64,000 bases of DNA from Vibrio europaeus. GTDB lineage: Bacteria; Pseudomonadota; Gammaproteobacteria; Enterobacterales; Vibrionaceae. Shown here piece after piece: positions 56,437 through 64,000 of the stretch (positions within the stretch are counted from its first letter, which is position 1; the number at the start of each line of letters is the position of its first letter). Below the pieces are notes generated by a model. It had not been told where the DNA came from. It was given only the letters and a program-made list of their open reading frames with translations, and did not search any database. The translations under genes were made by a program, and so were the position numbers. The stretch lies in assembly GCF_001695575.1 (NCBI RefSeq), contig NZ_LUAX01000001.1, forward strand, positions 1,736,001-1,800,000, given 5' to 3'.

Positions 56437-56907
56437 ATGAACACGCTCATAGCAGGTGCACCAGCGCCAGCCTTCTCTTTACTTGATCAAAATGGCGAAA
56501 CCGTCTCTCTCGGTGATTTCAAAGGTAAAAAAGTACTGTTTTACTTTTACCCTAAAGCCATGACTCCGGGGTGTACCGTTCAAGCACAAGGCTTACGTGA
56601 CGTAAAAGCAGAACTTGATGCTCACAACGTTGTGGTTTTAGGTGTTAGCATCGACCCTGTTAAACGCTTAGGTAAATTTATTGAACGCGATGAGCTTAAC
56701 TTCACGCTTCTCTCTGACGAAGACCATGCGGTTGCAGACCAGTTTGGCGTGTGGGGAGAAAAGAAGTTTATGGGTAAGATCTACGATGGCCTACACCGTA
56801 TTAGCTTCCTGATCAACGAAGAAGGCGTCATTGAGCATGTCTTCAATAAGTTCAAAACAAAAACACACCATGAAGTGGTGTTGGATTACTTGAACGAAAA
56901 CAAGTAA
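56437..56907 (+). CDS. bcp: Thioredoxin-dependent peroxiredoxin Bcp, one-cysteine form
   Basis: A 156-residue peroxiredoxin of the Bcp/PrxQ family, reducing peroxides. The peroxidatic cysteine is C46 in MTPGCTVQAQGLRD. In E. coli Bcp the resolving cysteine is five residues later; here that place is Q51, and no other cysteine exists in the protein. So it cannot form the usual internal disulfide and would need an external thiol. Otherwise the protein is colinear with E. coli Bcp, including GVWGEKKFMGK. Confidence 0.95.
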   Translation: MNTLIAGAPAPAFSLLDQNGETVSLGDFKGKKVLFYFYPKAMTPGCTVQAQGLRDVKAELDAHNVVVLGVSIDPVKRLGKFIERDELNFTLLSDEDHAVADQFGVWGEKKFMGKIYDGLHRISFLINEEGVIEHVFNKFKTKTHHEVVLDYLNENK

Positions 56908-56919
56908 ATTACCTGATAT

Positions 56920-56947
56920 AAAAAAACGCCAGCATCGCTGGCGTTTT
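56920..56947. terminator. Bidirectional terminator between bcp and the chemoreceptor gene
   Basis: AAAACGCCAGC pairs with GCTGGCGTTTT over ATC, flanked by A- and U-runs. Confidence 0.9.
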
Positions 56948-56971
56948 TGCTTCTTGGGAGCATTAGACTTG

Positions 56972-58843
56972 CTAAACAATAAACTTGTTTAGAATGGCAT
57001 CTTGCTCACGAACATTTTCAGTTTGAACCTGCATAGCCATGTTCGCTTCTTCTGCTGAATCCGCGACTTGAGTAGACAGATCTTTAATCTTCACTGTATT
57101 GCTGTTGATCTCTTCAGCCACTAAGCTCTGCTCTTCAGCCGCAGACGCGATCTGCATGTTCATGTCACTGATGCGTTGAATCGCTTCGCGAATACGCTGC
57201 AATGCACCATCGGCCGCTTGCGCTTTGTCTACCGCATCAACCGCCGTGTTTTTACTTTCATTCATCGCTGCTGATACCGAGCTAGCACCTGCTTGGAGCT
57301 GTTCGATCATGCTACGAATTTCTGTCGTTGACTCTTGAGTACGCTGCGCTAGGGTGCGAACTTCATCTGCTACTACCGCAAATCCGCGTCCTGATTCACC
57401 AGCACGAGCTGCCTCAATTGCCGCATTCAGTGCCAATAGGTTGGTCTGGTCAGCGATATCATTGATAACTTTTAAGATAGTCTCAATGTTGGCCGTTGCC
57501 GATTCAAGACCTTGAACTTCTTCCACAGCCTGGTCGATGCGTGAAGAGAGCATATCAATCGAGTTGCTAGTGTCACTCACTACCGATGAACCATCTTGAG
57601 TCGCATCATCCGCTTCTTTTGCCGCCGCCGCCGCACCTTGCGCGTTGTTTGCCACTTCGGTTGCGGTTACCGCCATCTCGTTCATCGCGGTCGCTAACTG
57701 CTCTAGCTCTTCAAGCTGACTGCGCATTGCGCCAGCAGAGTGCTGCGCACCGACGACTGTCATCTCAGTGCCACGTAAGATTTCTGCACCAATCGCTTTC
57801 GATTGCTGAATCTGTTTCTGCAAAGTTTCAGTAAAGGTGTTAAATCCTTCTGCTAGCTGAGCAAACTCTTGGTCGGTATTAGTATCCAAACGCTTAGTCA
57901 GATCCCCTTGGCCTGACGCCACATCTTGAATCGCGTCGTTGAGTGTCGCAAGTGGCTTCATTAGCGCTTTAATCAGGAAGCTTAGGACAACCACACTCAA
58001 TATCACACCAATCACAACATAAAGGATTGAGCTGTTACGCATGTCATCAACAGCGGCAAAAGCGATGTCTTCGTCAACCACGGCTCCGATGTACCAGTTC
58101 TCTGAAGGCACTTTCTCAAAATGAACCAACAGACGCTGACCGTCTTGCTCAAATCTTTGATTTCCACCTTGTACTTTCGCTTGTGGCAAATATTTGATTA
58201 GGTTTTCACCATTGTTCTCTGCATTCGGGTGAGCAATAGTCGTACCGTCTGCGGTAACAATGAATAAGTAACCGGCATCGAGAAGGTTCACACTGTTAAC
58301 TAGGTCAGCCAAGCCACCCAATTCCATGTCGTAAAACATACCTGCCATAAACTGACCATTCTCTTTCACTGGCGTACCAATAGAAATGATCACCTTCTTA
58401 GAAGAGACATCCACATACGGATCAGTAACAACTAACTTACCCTGTGCTTTTGCATCTTTAAACCACGGGCGTACACGAGGATCATAGTCAGGCCCGGCTT
58501 CCCAACCGTCATCATTTTCTACTACGAAACCATCCGCTTCATAGCCAAAGCCGACAGCGAGGAAACTTCCCTTTAATTCTGGTTTTTCGAGAATCTGTTT
58601 AACAAGTTGGCGGTTTTGAGGGTCGATCTCAAGAACCTCTGTCGTAGATTGAGCCAGAGATTTTTTACTCTCCATCTCTGACACCACTGTATTTTTCACC
58701 CCTTTTACCATCTCTGTAAGACTAGTATCGACGAGTGCCTCGACTTCCTGCTTTACCGTGCTTAGCTGTTGAATCGACAACAGGGTTACAGTTACCAGCA
58801 ATAGCGCCGATGAAGCCGCAACGATCTTTTGGCTAAATTTCAT
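56972..58843 (-). CDS. dCache-type methyl-accepting chemotaxis protein (Mlp24-like)
   Basis: A 623-residue chemoreceptor: TM1 about 7-28, periplasmic double-Cache domain about 30-275, TM2 about 277-300, HAMP, and a signalling domain with EQSLVAEEI-type ends and an intact [20 protein letters not shown] tip. The Cache domain has the amino-acid-ligand pattern: [11 protein letters not shown], then TDPYVD, then FYDMEL. This, and the bcp-linked position, fit V. cholerae Mlp24 (McpX), a receptor for several amino acids; the ortholog claim is from memory. The start has GAGGG 7 bases upstream. Confidence 0.93.
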   Translation of the reverse strand: MKFSQKIVAASSALLLVTVTLLSIQQLSTVKQEVEALVDTSLTEMVKGVKNTVVSEMESKKSLAQSTTEVLEIDPQNRQLVKQILEKPELKGSFLAVGFGYEADGFVVENDDGWEAGPDYDPRVRPWFKDAKAQGKLVVTDPYVDVSSKKVIISIGTPVKENGQFMAGMFYDMELGGLADLVNSVNLLDAGYLFIVTADGTTIAHPNAENNGENLIKYLPQAKVQGGNQRFEQDGQRLLVHFEKVPSENWYIGAVVDEDIAFAAVDDMRNSSILYVVIGVILSVVVLSFLIKALMKPLATLNDAIQDVASGQGDLTKRLDTNTDQEFAQLAEGFNTFTETLQKQIQQSKAIGAEILRGTEMTVVGAQHSAGAMRSQLEELEQLATAMNEMAVTATEVANNAQGAAAAAKEADDATQDGSSVVSDTSNSIDMLSSRIDQAVEEVQGLESATANIETILKVINDIADQTNLLALNAAIEAARAGESGRGFAVVADEVRTLAQRTQESTTEIRSMIEQLQAGASSVSAAMNESKNTAVDAVDKAQAADGALQRIREAIQRISDMNMQIASAAEEQSLVAEEINSNTVKIKDLSTQVADSAEEANMAMQVQTENVREQDAILNKFIV

Positions 58844-58892
58844 ATTTTCCCTCAATTAGTCAGCAAGCTTTTTGTTATTGTAATTAGTATAG

Positions 58893-58919
58893 TTATCGTC
58901 CTAGATAACGTTTACTTAA
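58893..58919 (-). promoter_or_regulatory. Possible sigma-28 (FliA) promoter of the chemoreceptor gene
   Basis: On the minus strand: TTAA, a 15-base spacer, then GACGATAA, close to the FliA pattern TAAA-N15-GCCGATAA. It is 50 bases before the start codon. Confidence 0.45.
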
Positions 58920-58987
58920 GAAATTTCTTACAATTCTCTGCTTAAGTAAATTCCAATACCGATAAAAATGCCAACTAGCGCACAAAC

Positions 58988-59019
58988 AAAAAGCCCTAAA
59001 GGGTCAACTTTAGGGCTTT
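58988..59019 (-). terminator. Terminator of the AI-2E-family permease gene
   Basis: AAAGCCCTAAAG pairs with CTTTAGGGCTTT across a 6-base loop; the minus-strand tail is U-rich. Confidence 0.82.
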
Positions 59020-59050
59020 ATATGTAATCGTTTGCTGTTGCCAAGACTAT

Positions 59051-60115
59051 CTATGTCGGTACTTCATCATCGTGACTTGGCAGAGCATTCCATACCGCTT
59101 TAACCAAAGTGGCGAGTGGAATAGCGAAGAACACCCCCCAGAACCCCCATAGACCGCCGAAGACAAGAACGGCCACTATAATCGCCACAGGGTGAAGGTT
59201 TACCGCTTCTGAGAATAAAACCGGAACCAGAACGTTGCCATCAAGAGCTTGAATGATGCCGTATGCAATCAACAGCCAATAAAACTGCGGAGTTAAGCCC
59301 CATTGGAACAGGCCGACAATCGCTACTGGTACTGTTACTGCCGCAGCACCAATGTAAGGAATCAATACAGAAAAGCCGACCGCTACTGCTAGTAGTACTG
59401 AGTAACGAAGATCAAGAATGGCAAAAGTAACATAGCTAACACCACCGACAATGAGGATCTCCATCACCTTACCGCGTATGTAATTAGAGATTTGCTCGTT
59501 CATCTCATCCCATACTTTGGTTGCCAAACGGCGGTTACGCGGTAAGACACCACTGGTCATATCCATCATTTCATCTTTATCTTTAAGTAAGAAAAAGACC
59601 AACAGTGGAACCAAAATCAAATAGACCGCCAAGGTTGCTAAGCTAACGAGGGAAGCAAGTGAGCCTTTCACGACTGTCTCGCCCATTACTATTACTTGGT
59701 TTTTGGCGTTGGTGACTAACGACTCTACGATTTGGAAGTTTTCTAGTTCTGGGTAACGGTGCGGCAGTTCTGCGATAAAGGCTTGCAACCCTCCGTACAT
59801 GGTTGGGATATCATTTATTAAGTTACCAACCTGCTCCCAGATCGTCGGCACCAAACCGAAAATGGCGACTAGCATTAGGCTACTAAAGCCGAGGATAACA
59901 AGAATAACCGAAAGTGTTCTTGGAATGCCTAAGCGAGAAAGTTGCACCACAGGCCACTCAAGCAGATAAGCGAGTACGATTGCCACCAGCAGAGGTGCAA
60001 TCAAATTGCCGAAGAAGTAGATCGTAATAAAGCCGAAAAGAAGAATCGCTACAAGACTTACGGCGTGTGGATCAGAAAAACGTCGCTTATACCAGCGACT
60101 TACCATTTCAAACAT
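59051..60115 (-). CDS. AI-2E family transporter (PerM-like permease)
   Basis: A 354-residue membrane protein with about eight helices of the AI-2E/UPF0118 family (E. coli PerM/TqsA). Blocks PYIGAAAVTVPVAIVGL and LFSEAVNLHPVAIIVAVLVFG are characteristic. Family members have been linked to autoinducer-2 export or Na+/H+ exchange; the role here is open. Its ATG directly follows the stop of the TusA-like gene. Confidence 0.92.
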   Translation of the reverse strand: MFEMVSRWYKRRFSDPHAVSLVAILLFGFITIYFFGNLIAPLLVAIVLAYLLEWPVVQLSRLGIPRTLSVILVILGFSSLMLVAIFGLVPTIWEQVGNLINDIPTMYGGLQAFIAELPHRYPELENFQIVESLVTNAKNQVIVMGETVVKGSLASLVSLATLAVYLILVPLLVFFLLKDKDEMMDMTSGVLPRNRRLATKVWDEMNEQISNYIRGKVMEILIVGGVSYVTFAILDLRYSVLLAVAVGFSVLIPYIGAAAVTVPVAIVGLFQWGLTPQFYWLLIAYGIIQALDGNVLVPVLFSEAVNLHPVAIIVAVLVFGGLWGFWGVFFAIPLATLVKAVWNALPSHDDEVPT

Positions 60116-60358
60116 TCAACATACTTCCTTTGGTTTTGTAGCTCGACTGACTTGCATTCGATAATAGCCATCCTTCTCTTCACAGATTAGTTCAAATAAG
60201 TGTTTTTGAAGATACTGAGTAATATCTGCGAAAGAACTTGAATCAGAAACTAGCAGTAGAGTTTGCTCTCCAGCAACCAAATCTTTTGTGTGACGCTTAG
60301 CAAGTAACAGTGCCATAGGGCAACGTTCTTGGCGTAAATCCAAAATATTCGGTTCCAT
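60116..60358 (-). CDS. TusA-like sulfurtransferase family protein
   Basis: An 80-residue protein with the TusA/YedF fold; LDLRQERCPMALLLAKR carries the conserved C-P-x motif with the sulfur-accepting Cys at about residue 13. TusA-type proteins relay persulfide sulfur to tRNA or cofactors. It is not the canonical TusA by sequence, and its pairing with the downstream permease gene (zero spacing) is the only functional hint. Confidence 0.88.
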   Translation of the reverse strand: MEPNILDLRQERCPMALLLAKRHTKDLVAGEQTLLLVSDSSSFADITQYLQKHLFELICEEKDGYYRMQVSRATKPKEVC

Positions 60359-60603
60359 TCTTTCGCTCGATGCTTATTATTACGGGTAGGTATTGTATAG
60401 TGTTTTTTTGCAGGCGTCAGTGCAAATAATGGCGGCAAGCTCACGACTGTTACCTAATAGTGAATGGTTGTTTTTATATTCACTGAATGAATCACTTAAC
60501 GAATTGGAAACCATCTCTGCGATATGGTGTCCAAGCGTATACCCGTCTTGCTAATATAAGCGTAGCAAGGATGAAAAAATCAACGGAGTATTACCTGTCC
60601 AAT

Positions 60604-62058
60604 ATGTTTAAACATACGCGCTCACTCGTTTGTCTTTGTCTCGCCACCGCTTTAAGCACTCCGGCTCCAACTCTAGCAGACAACCTCAATCTTCCCGATA
60701 TCGGCACGGCGGCTAGCGGCACCTTGACTATCGCGCAAGAGCTGCAATACGGCGATGCCTATATGCGTATGCTTCGTAGCAGTTCGCCGATCATTAATGA
60801 CCCGGTACTGAATGAATATATTGATAGCTTAGGCCATCGCCTTGTTGCCAATGCGTCAGATGTAAAAACACCGTTTACCTTCTTTATGATTCGCGACCGT
60901 AATATCAACGCCTTTGCGTTTTTCGGTGGTTATGTCGCGCTTCATTCCGGTCTGTTTCTTTACGCTCAAAGTGAAAGTGAACTTGCCTCTGTTGTTGCAC
61001 ACGAAATTGCTCACGTTACCCAGCGCCACTTAGCACGAAGCATGGAAGAGCAAGCGAGGCGTTCACCAGCGACATTAGCCGCTTTAGCAGGGTCTTTGTT
61101 ACTCGCGATTGCCTCCCCGCAAGCCGGTATGGCAGCAATTACCGCAACCACTGCGGGTAATATGCAGGGTCAAATCAACTATACTCGCAGCAACGAAAAA
61201 GAAGCGGACCGATTTGGCATCAGCACCATGGCGAAAGCGGGCTTTGATGTAAATGCGATGCCACGATTTTTTGGCCGCCTAGCCGATGAGTTTCGCTACG
61301 CGAGTAAGCCACCACCAATGCTGCTGACTCACCCGCTACCTGAAGACCGTATTACCGACAGCCGTGCCCGCGCGCAAAACTACCCTGCTCGACGAGTCGA
61401 CCCTTCGTTAAATTACCACCTTGCCCGCGCTCGTGTGGTGGCTCGCTATACGGGTATCGAAGGTAAAGCCGCTCTCGATTGGATGAATCGTAAAGAGAAA
61501 AGAGCGCCAGAGAATATCAAGCCTTCTCTTCAATATGGCAAAGCCTTAGTTTACTTAGACAGTAATCAACTTGAAGAAGCACACACCATTTTACAAAGCC
61601 TATTAAAGCTTGATGCTTATAACCGCTTTTATCTGGATGCGATGTCTGATCTCTATATCGCAATGAAGCAGCCAGAAAAAGCAGAGGAAATGCTGAAACG
61701 CACTTTAAAATCGGCACCAAACAACGCGGTATTGACGATCAATTACGCTAACGTTTTGATGGAGCAAGATAGAAACGAAGAAGCCATTAAAGTGCTGCAG
61801 CGTTATACCCATGATAATCCAAAAGACGTGAATGGCTGGCACTTACTGTCTGAAGCCAACATTCACCTAGGTGTCAGTGACGAAGATTTAGCCGCACGCG
61901 CTGAAATTCTCGCGCTAAAAGCAAATTGGAACAAGGCAATTCAGTATTACACCCAAGCTAGCCAAATCGCTGAGCTGGGAAGCTTGAAACAAGCAAGATA
62001 TGATGCCCGGATTGACCAGCTCATGGTTCAAAGGGATCGTTTCTTTGCTCTACAATAA
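60604..62058 (+). CDS. bepA: Periplasmic M48 metalloprotease/chaperone BepA
   Basis: A 484-residue exported zinc protease that aids LptD maturation and BAM quality control. After the signal peptide (to about residue 25, TLA) comes the M48 domain with zinc motif HEIAH (133-137), third ligand in NEKEADRFG, and the regulatory His in LLTHPLPEDR; the C-terminal third is TPR repeats. The start at 60604 gives the family length (E. coli 487); upstream in-frame codons from 60487 would place 39 residues before the signal peptide. Confidence 0.95.
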   Translation: MFKHTRSLVCLCLATALSTPAPTLADNLNLPDIGTAASGTLTIAQELQYGDAYMRMLRSSSPIINDPVLNEYIDSLGHRLVANASDVKTPFTFFMIRDRNINAFAFFGGYVALHSGLFLYAQSESELASVVAHEIAHVTQRHLARSMEEQARRSPATLAALAGSLLLAIASPQAGMAAITATTAGNMQGQINYTRSNEKEADRFGISTMAKAGFDVNAMPRFFGRLADEFRYASKPPPMLLTHPLPEDRITDSRARAQNYPARRVDPSLNYHLARARVVARYTGIEGKAALDWMNRKEKRAPENIKPSLQYGKALVYLDSNQLEEAHTILQSLLKLDAYNRFYLDAMSDLYIAMKQPEKAEEMLKRTLKSAPNNAVLTINYANVLMEQDRNEEAIKVLQRYTHDNPKDVNGWHLLSEANIHLGVSDEDLAARAEILALKANWNKAIQYYTQASQIAELGSLKQARYDARIDQLMVQRDRFFALQ

Positions 62059-62075
62059 TAAATGGAGAAAACTCT

Positions 62076-62986
<911 letters not shown>

Positions 62987-62988
62987 AC

Positions 62989-63414
62989 ATGCAAGAGATG
63001 CAATCAACAACGAAGCTTTATCGCCTATTGGCTCTGTTTGGTAATCTTGCTCTACTCGCTTGGATCATGATTTGGCAGCTATCGCTTTCTCCGCATCCAC
63101 ATATCAGTAGTACCACGCTAGCGATTGCTTGGGCAGTGCCGCTTCTGCTTCCATTGCCAGGCATTTTAGCCGGAAAGCCATACACTCATGCATGGGCCAA
63201 CTTCGTTTTAATGCTCTACTTCCTGCATGGCTTTACGATTTTGTACGTCGATGATGGTGAACGTTGGCTAGCGGTTGTTGAACTTGTTCTTACTACGCTC
63301 GCTTTCTTTGGCAATATTCTTTACGCCAGAGAAAGAGGTAAAGAACTAGGTATGAAATTGAAAAGATTGTCCAAAGTCGAGAAAGAAGAAAAAGCACGCT
63401 TCGAGTCGGAATAA
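62989..63414 (+). CDS. DUF2069 membrane protein
   Basis: A 141-residue inner-membrane protein with four helices (about 12-29, 38-60, 68-88, 93-113) and a positively charged C-terminal tail. It fits the DUF2069 family, found next to wrbA in vibrios; no function is known. Two bases separate it from wrbA, so bepA-arsC-wrbA-DUF2069 is one operon. Confidence 0.85.
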   Translation: MQEMQSTTKLYRLLALFGNLALLAWIMIWQLSLSPHPHISSTTLAIAWAVPLLLPLPGILAGKPYTHAWANFVLMLYFLHGFTILYVDDGERWLAVVELVLTTLAFFGNILYARERGKELGMKLKRLSKVEKEEKARFESE

Positions 63415-63462
63415 TACCAAGCGGAATAAACAGCTACTCAGGTCTATATTCTGGTTGATATA
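63411..63462. repeat. Short relative of the inverted-repeat element
   Basis: AATACCAAGCGGAATAAACAG at the left and TTCTGGTTGATATA at the right resemble the two ends of the element at 50215-50379, with the middle missing. It, too, begins in the stop codon TAA of the gene before it. Confidence 0.55.
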
Positions 63463-63490
63463 AAAAGGGTCTGGATTTCCAGACCCTTTC
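63462..63490 (-). terminator. Terminator of the DUF2066 gene
   Basis: AAAGGGTCTGGA pairs with TCCAGACCCTTT over a short loop, with a U-run on the minus strand. Confidence 0.82.
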
Positions 63491-63498
63491 TCTATTTG

Positions 63499-64000
63499 TT
63501 ACTGCTCGCTGGTAACTTCTTGCTCAGTAATCTCGCTGTCCGTTGAGGCGTCTGTTTGAACCTCTTCAACAGCCGGAGCAACATACGGCTTACCTTGCCA
63601 CTCAAACAGTAAAATCATCTCCGCAGGAATCACTTCAGGCGCAGCTTCAATAGTCTGCACTGGCTCAAAAGGTACTATCTCATTGCCTTGAGCTAAGTTA
63701 TCGCCTTCAACAGGTAATGTCTCAATAGAAGGTTCAATCACTTCAGGAGCGACAACTTGCGGCTCATCCGTGACACTTTCGAGCTGAGTCACATCACGCA
63801 TACGGCGCACTTCTTGTTCAAACTCTTGTTGAGACGACAGCAAGTGCACGTTGAATGTCACTTGATTGCCTTGAATTTTAAGGATATCAATCGATGCCAC
63901 TGAACTTAGCTTCTTCAGTTGGTTCTCCAGAGTAAAAAAGCTCACGGCATCATTGAGTTCAGTAAATCGTACTTTTACCGCTTCAGAAGACTCACTTGCA
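63499..64000 (-). CDS. DUF2066 domain-containing protein, C-terminal part (cut by window edge)
   Basis: The frame stays open to the right edge, so the 5' end is outside the window; the visible part is 166 residues. The segment SFFTLENQLKKLSSVASIDI followed by NQVTFNVHLLSSQQEFEQEV fits the DUF2066 family (exported proteins of unknown role, often near purM). The last 95 residues are low-complexity, rich in Glu, Pro, Val and Thr. A GTG at 63945 is internal and should not be taken as the start. Confidence 0.72.
   Translation of the reverse strand, partial: ASESSEAVKVRFTELNDAVSFFTLENQLKKLSSVASIDILKIQGNQVTFNVHLLSSQQEFEQEVRRMRDVTQLESVTDEPQVVAPEVIEPSIETLPVEGDNLAQGNEIVPFEPVQTIEAAPEVIPAEMILLFEWQGKPYVAPAVEEVQTDASTDSEITEQEVTSEQ

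Overview
The window is a chromosomal segment of a gamma-proteobacterium, almost certainly a Vibrio or close relative; I cannot name the species. The best markers are the luxO-luxU pair with a divergent Qrr-type small RNA in front of uvrB, motY of the sodium-driven flagellum, a complete rsxABCDGE operon whose RsxC has a long repeat tail, and the sodB neighbourhood. Coding density is high, and most genes are housekeeping or core regulatory genes.

Layout. 1-5144: a LacI-type regulator cut by the left edge, an SDR reductase, a lipoprotein, topB, a MITE-like element butted against the topB start, and grxD. 5145-14900: sodB, a small unknown protein, a degenerate SDR, a low-molecular-weight phosphatase, a secreted Cache-like protein paired with a chemoreceptor, cobO, a secreted EF-hand-like protein, asmA and udk. 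14900-25600: the Fe-S carrier ATPase apbC divergent from metG, a membrane protein, yehS, udp, a zinc/cadmium exporter with a MerR-type promoter, a MATE pump and a CBS protein. 25600-34930: nrtS, a diguanylate cyclase, moaABCDE behind a probable Moco riboswitch, a YvcK/CofD protein, luxU, luxO, Qrr1 and uvrB with a perfect LexA box.

34926-42157 is the most accessory-looking part. An AT-rich gap with DnaA boxes recalls E. coli DARS1, which also lies upstream of uvrB. It is followed by tRNA-Asn and a GntR regulator divergent from a six-gene operon: binding protein, phosphodiesterase/phosphonate-hydrolase-like enzyme, two permeases, ATPase and HAD phosphatase. The shared promoter region holds two copies of a 12-base motif, one at each end, and a Pho-box-like triple repeat. 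Together these suggest an import-and-hydrolyse system for an organophosphate or phosphonate. It is the best candidate here for an undescribed system.

42158-64000: rsxABCDGE, nth, gloA, a Fur-box-preceded small protein, a Vibrio-type inverted-repeat element, motY, rnt, a Na+/H+ antiporter, bamC-dapA, gcvR-bcp, an amino-acid-type dCache chemoreceptor, a TusA-like protein with an AI-2E-family permease, bepA-arsC-wrbA-DUF2069, and a DUF2066 protein cut by the right edge. I see no prophage, transposase, CRISPR array or rRNA operon.
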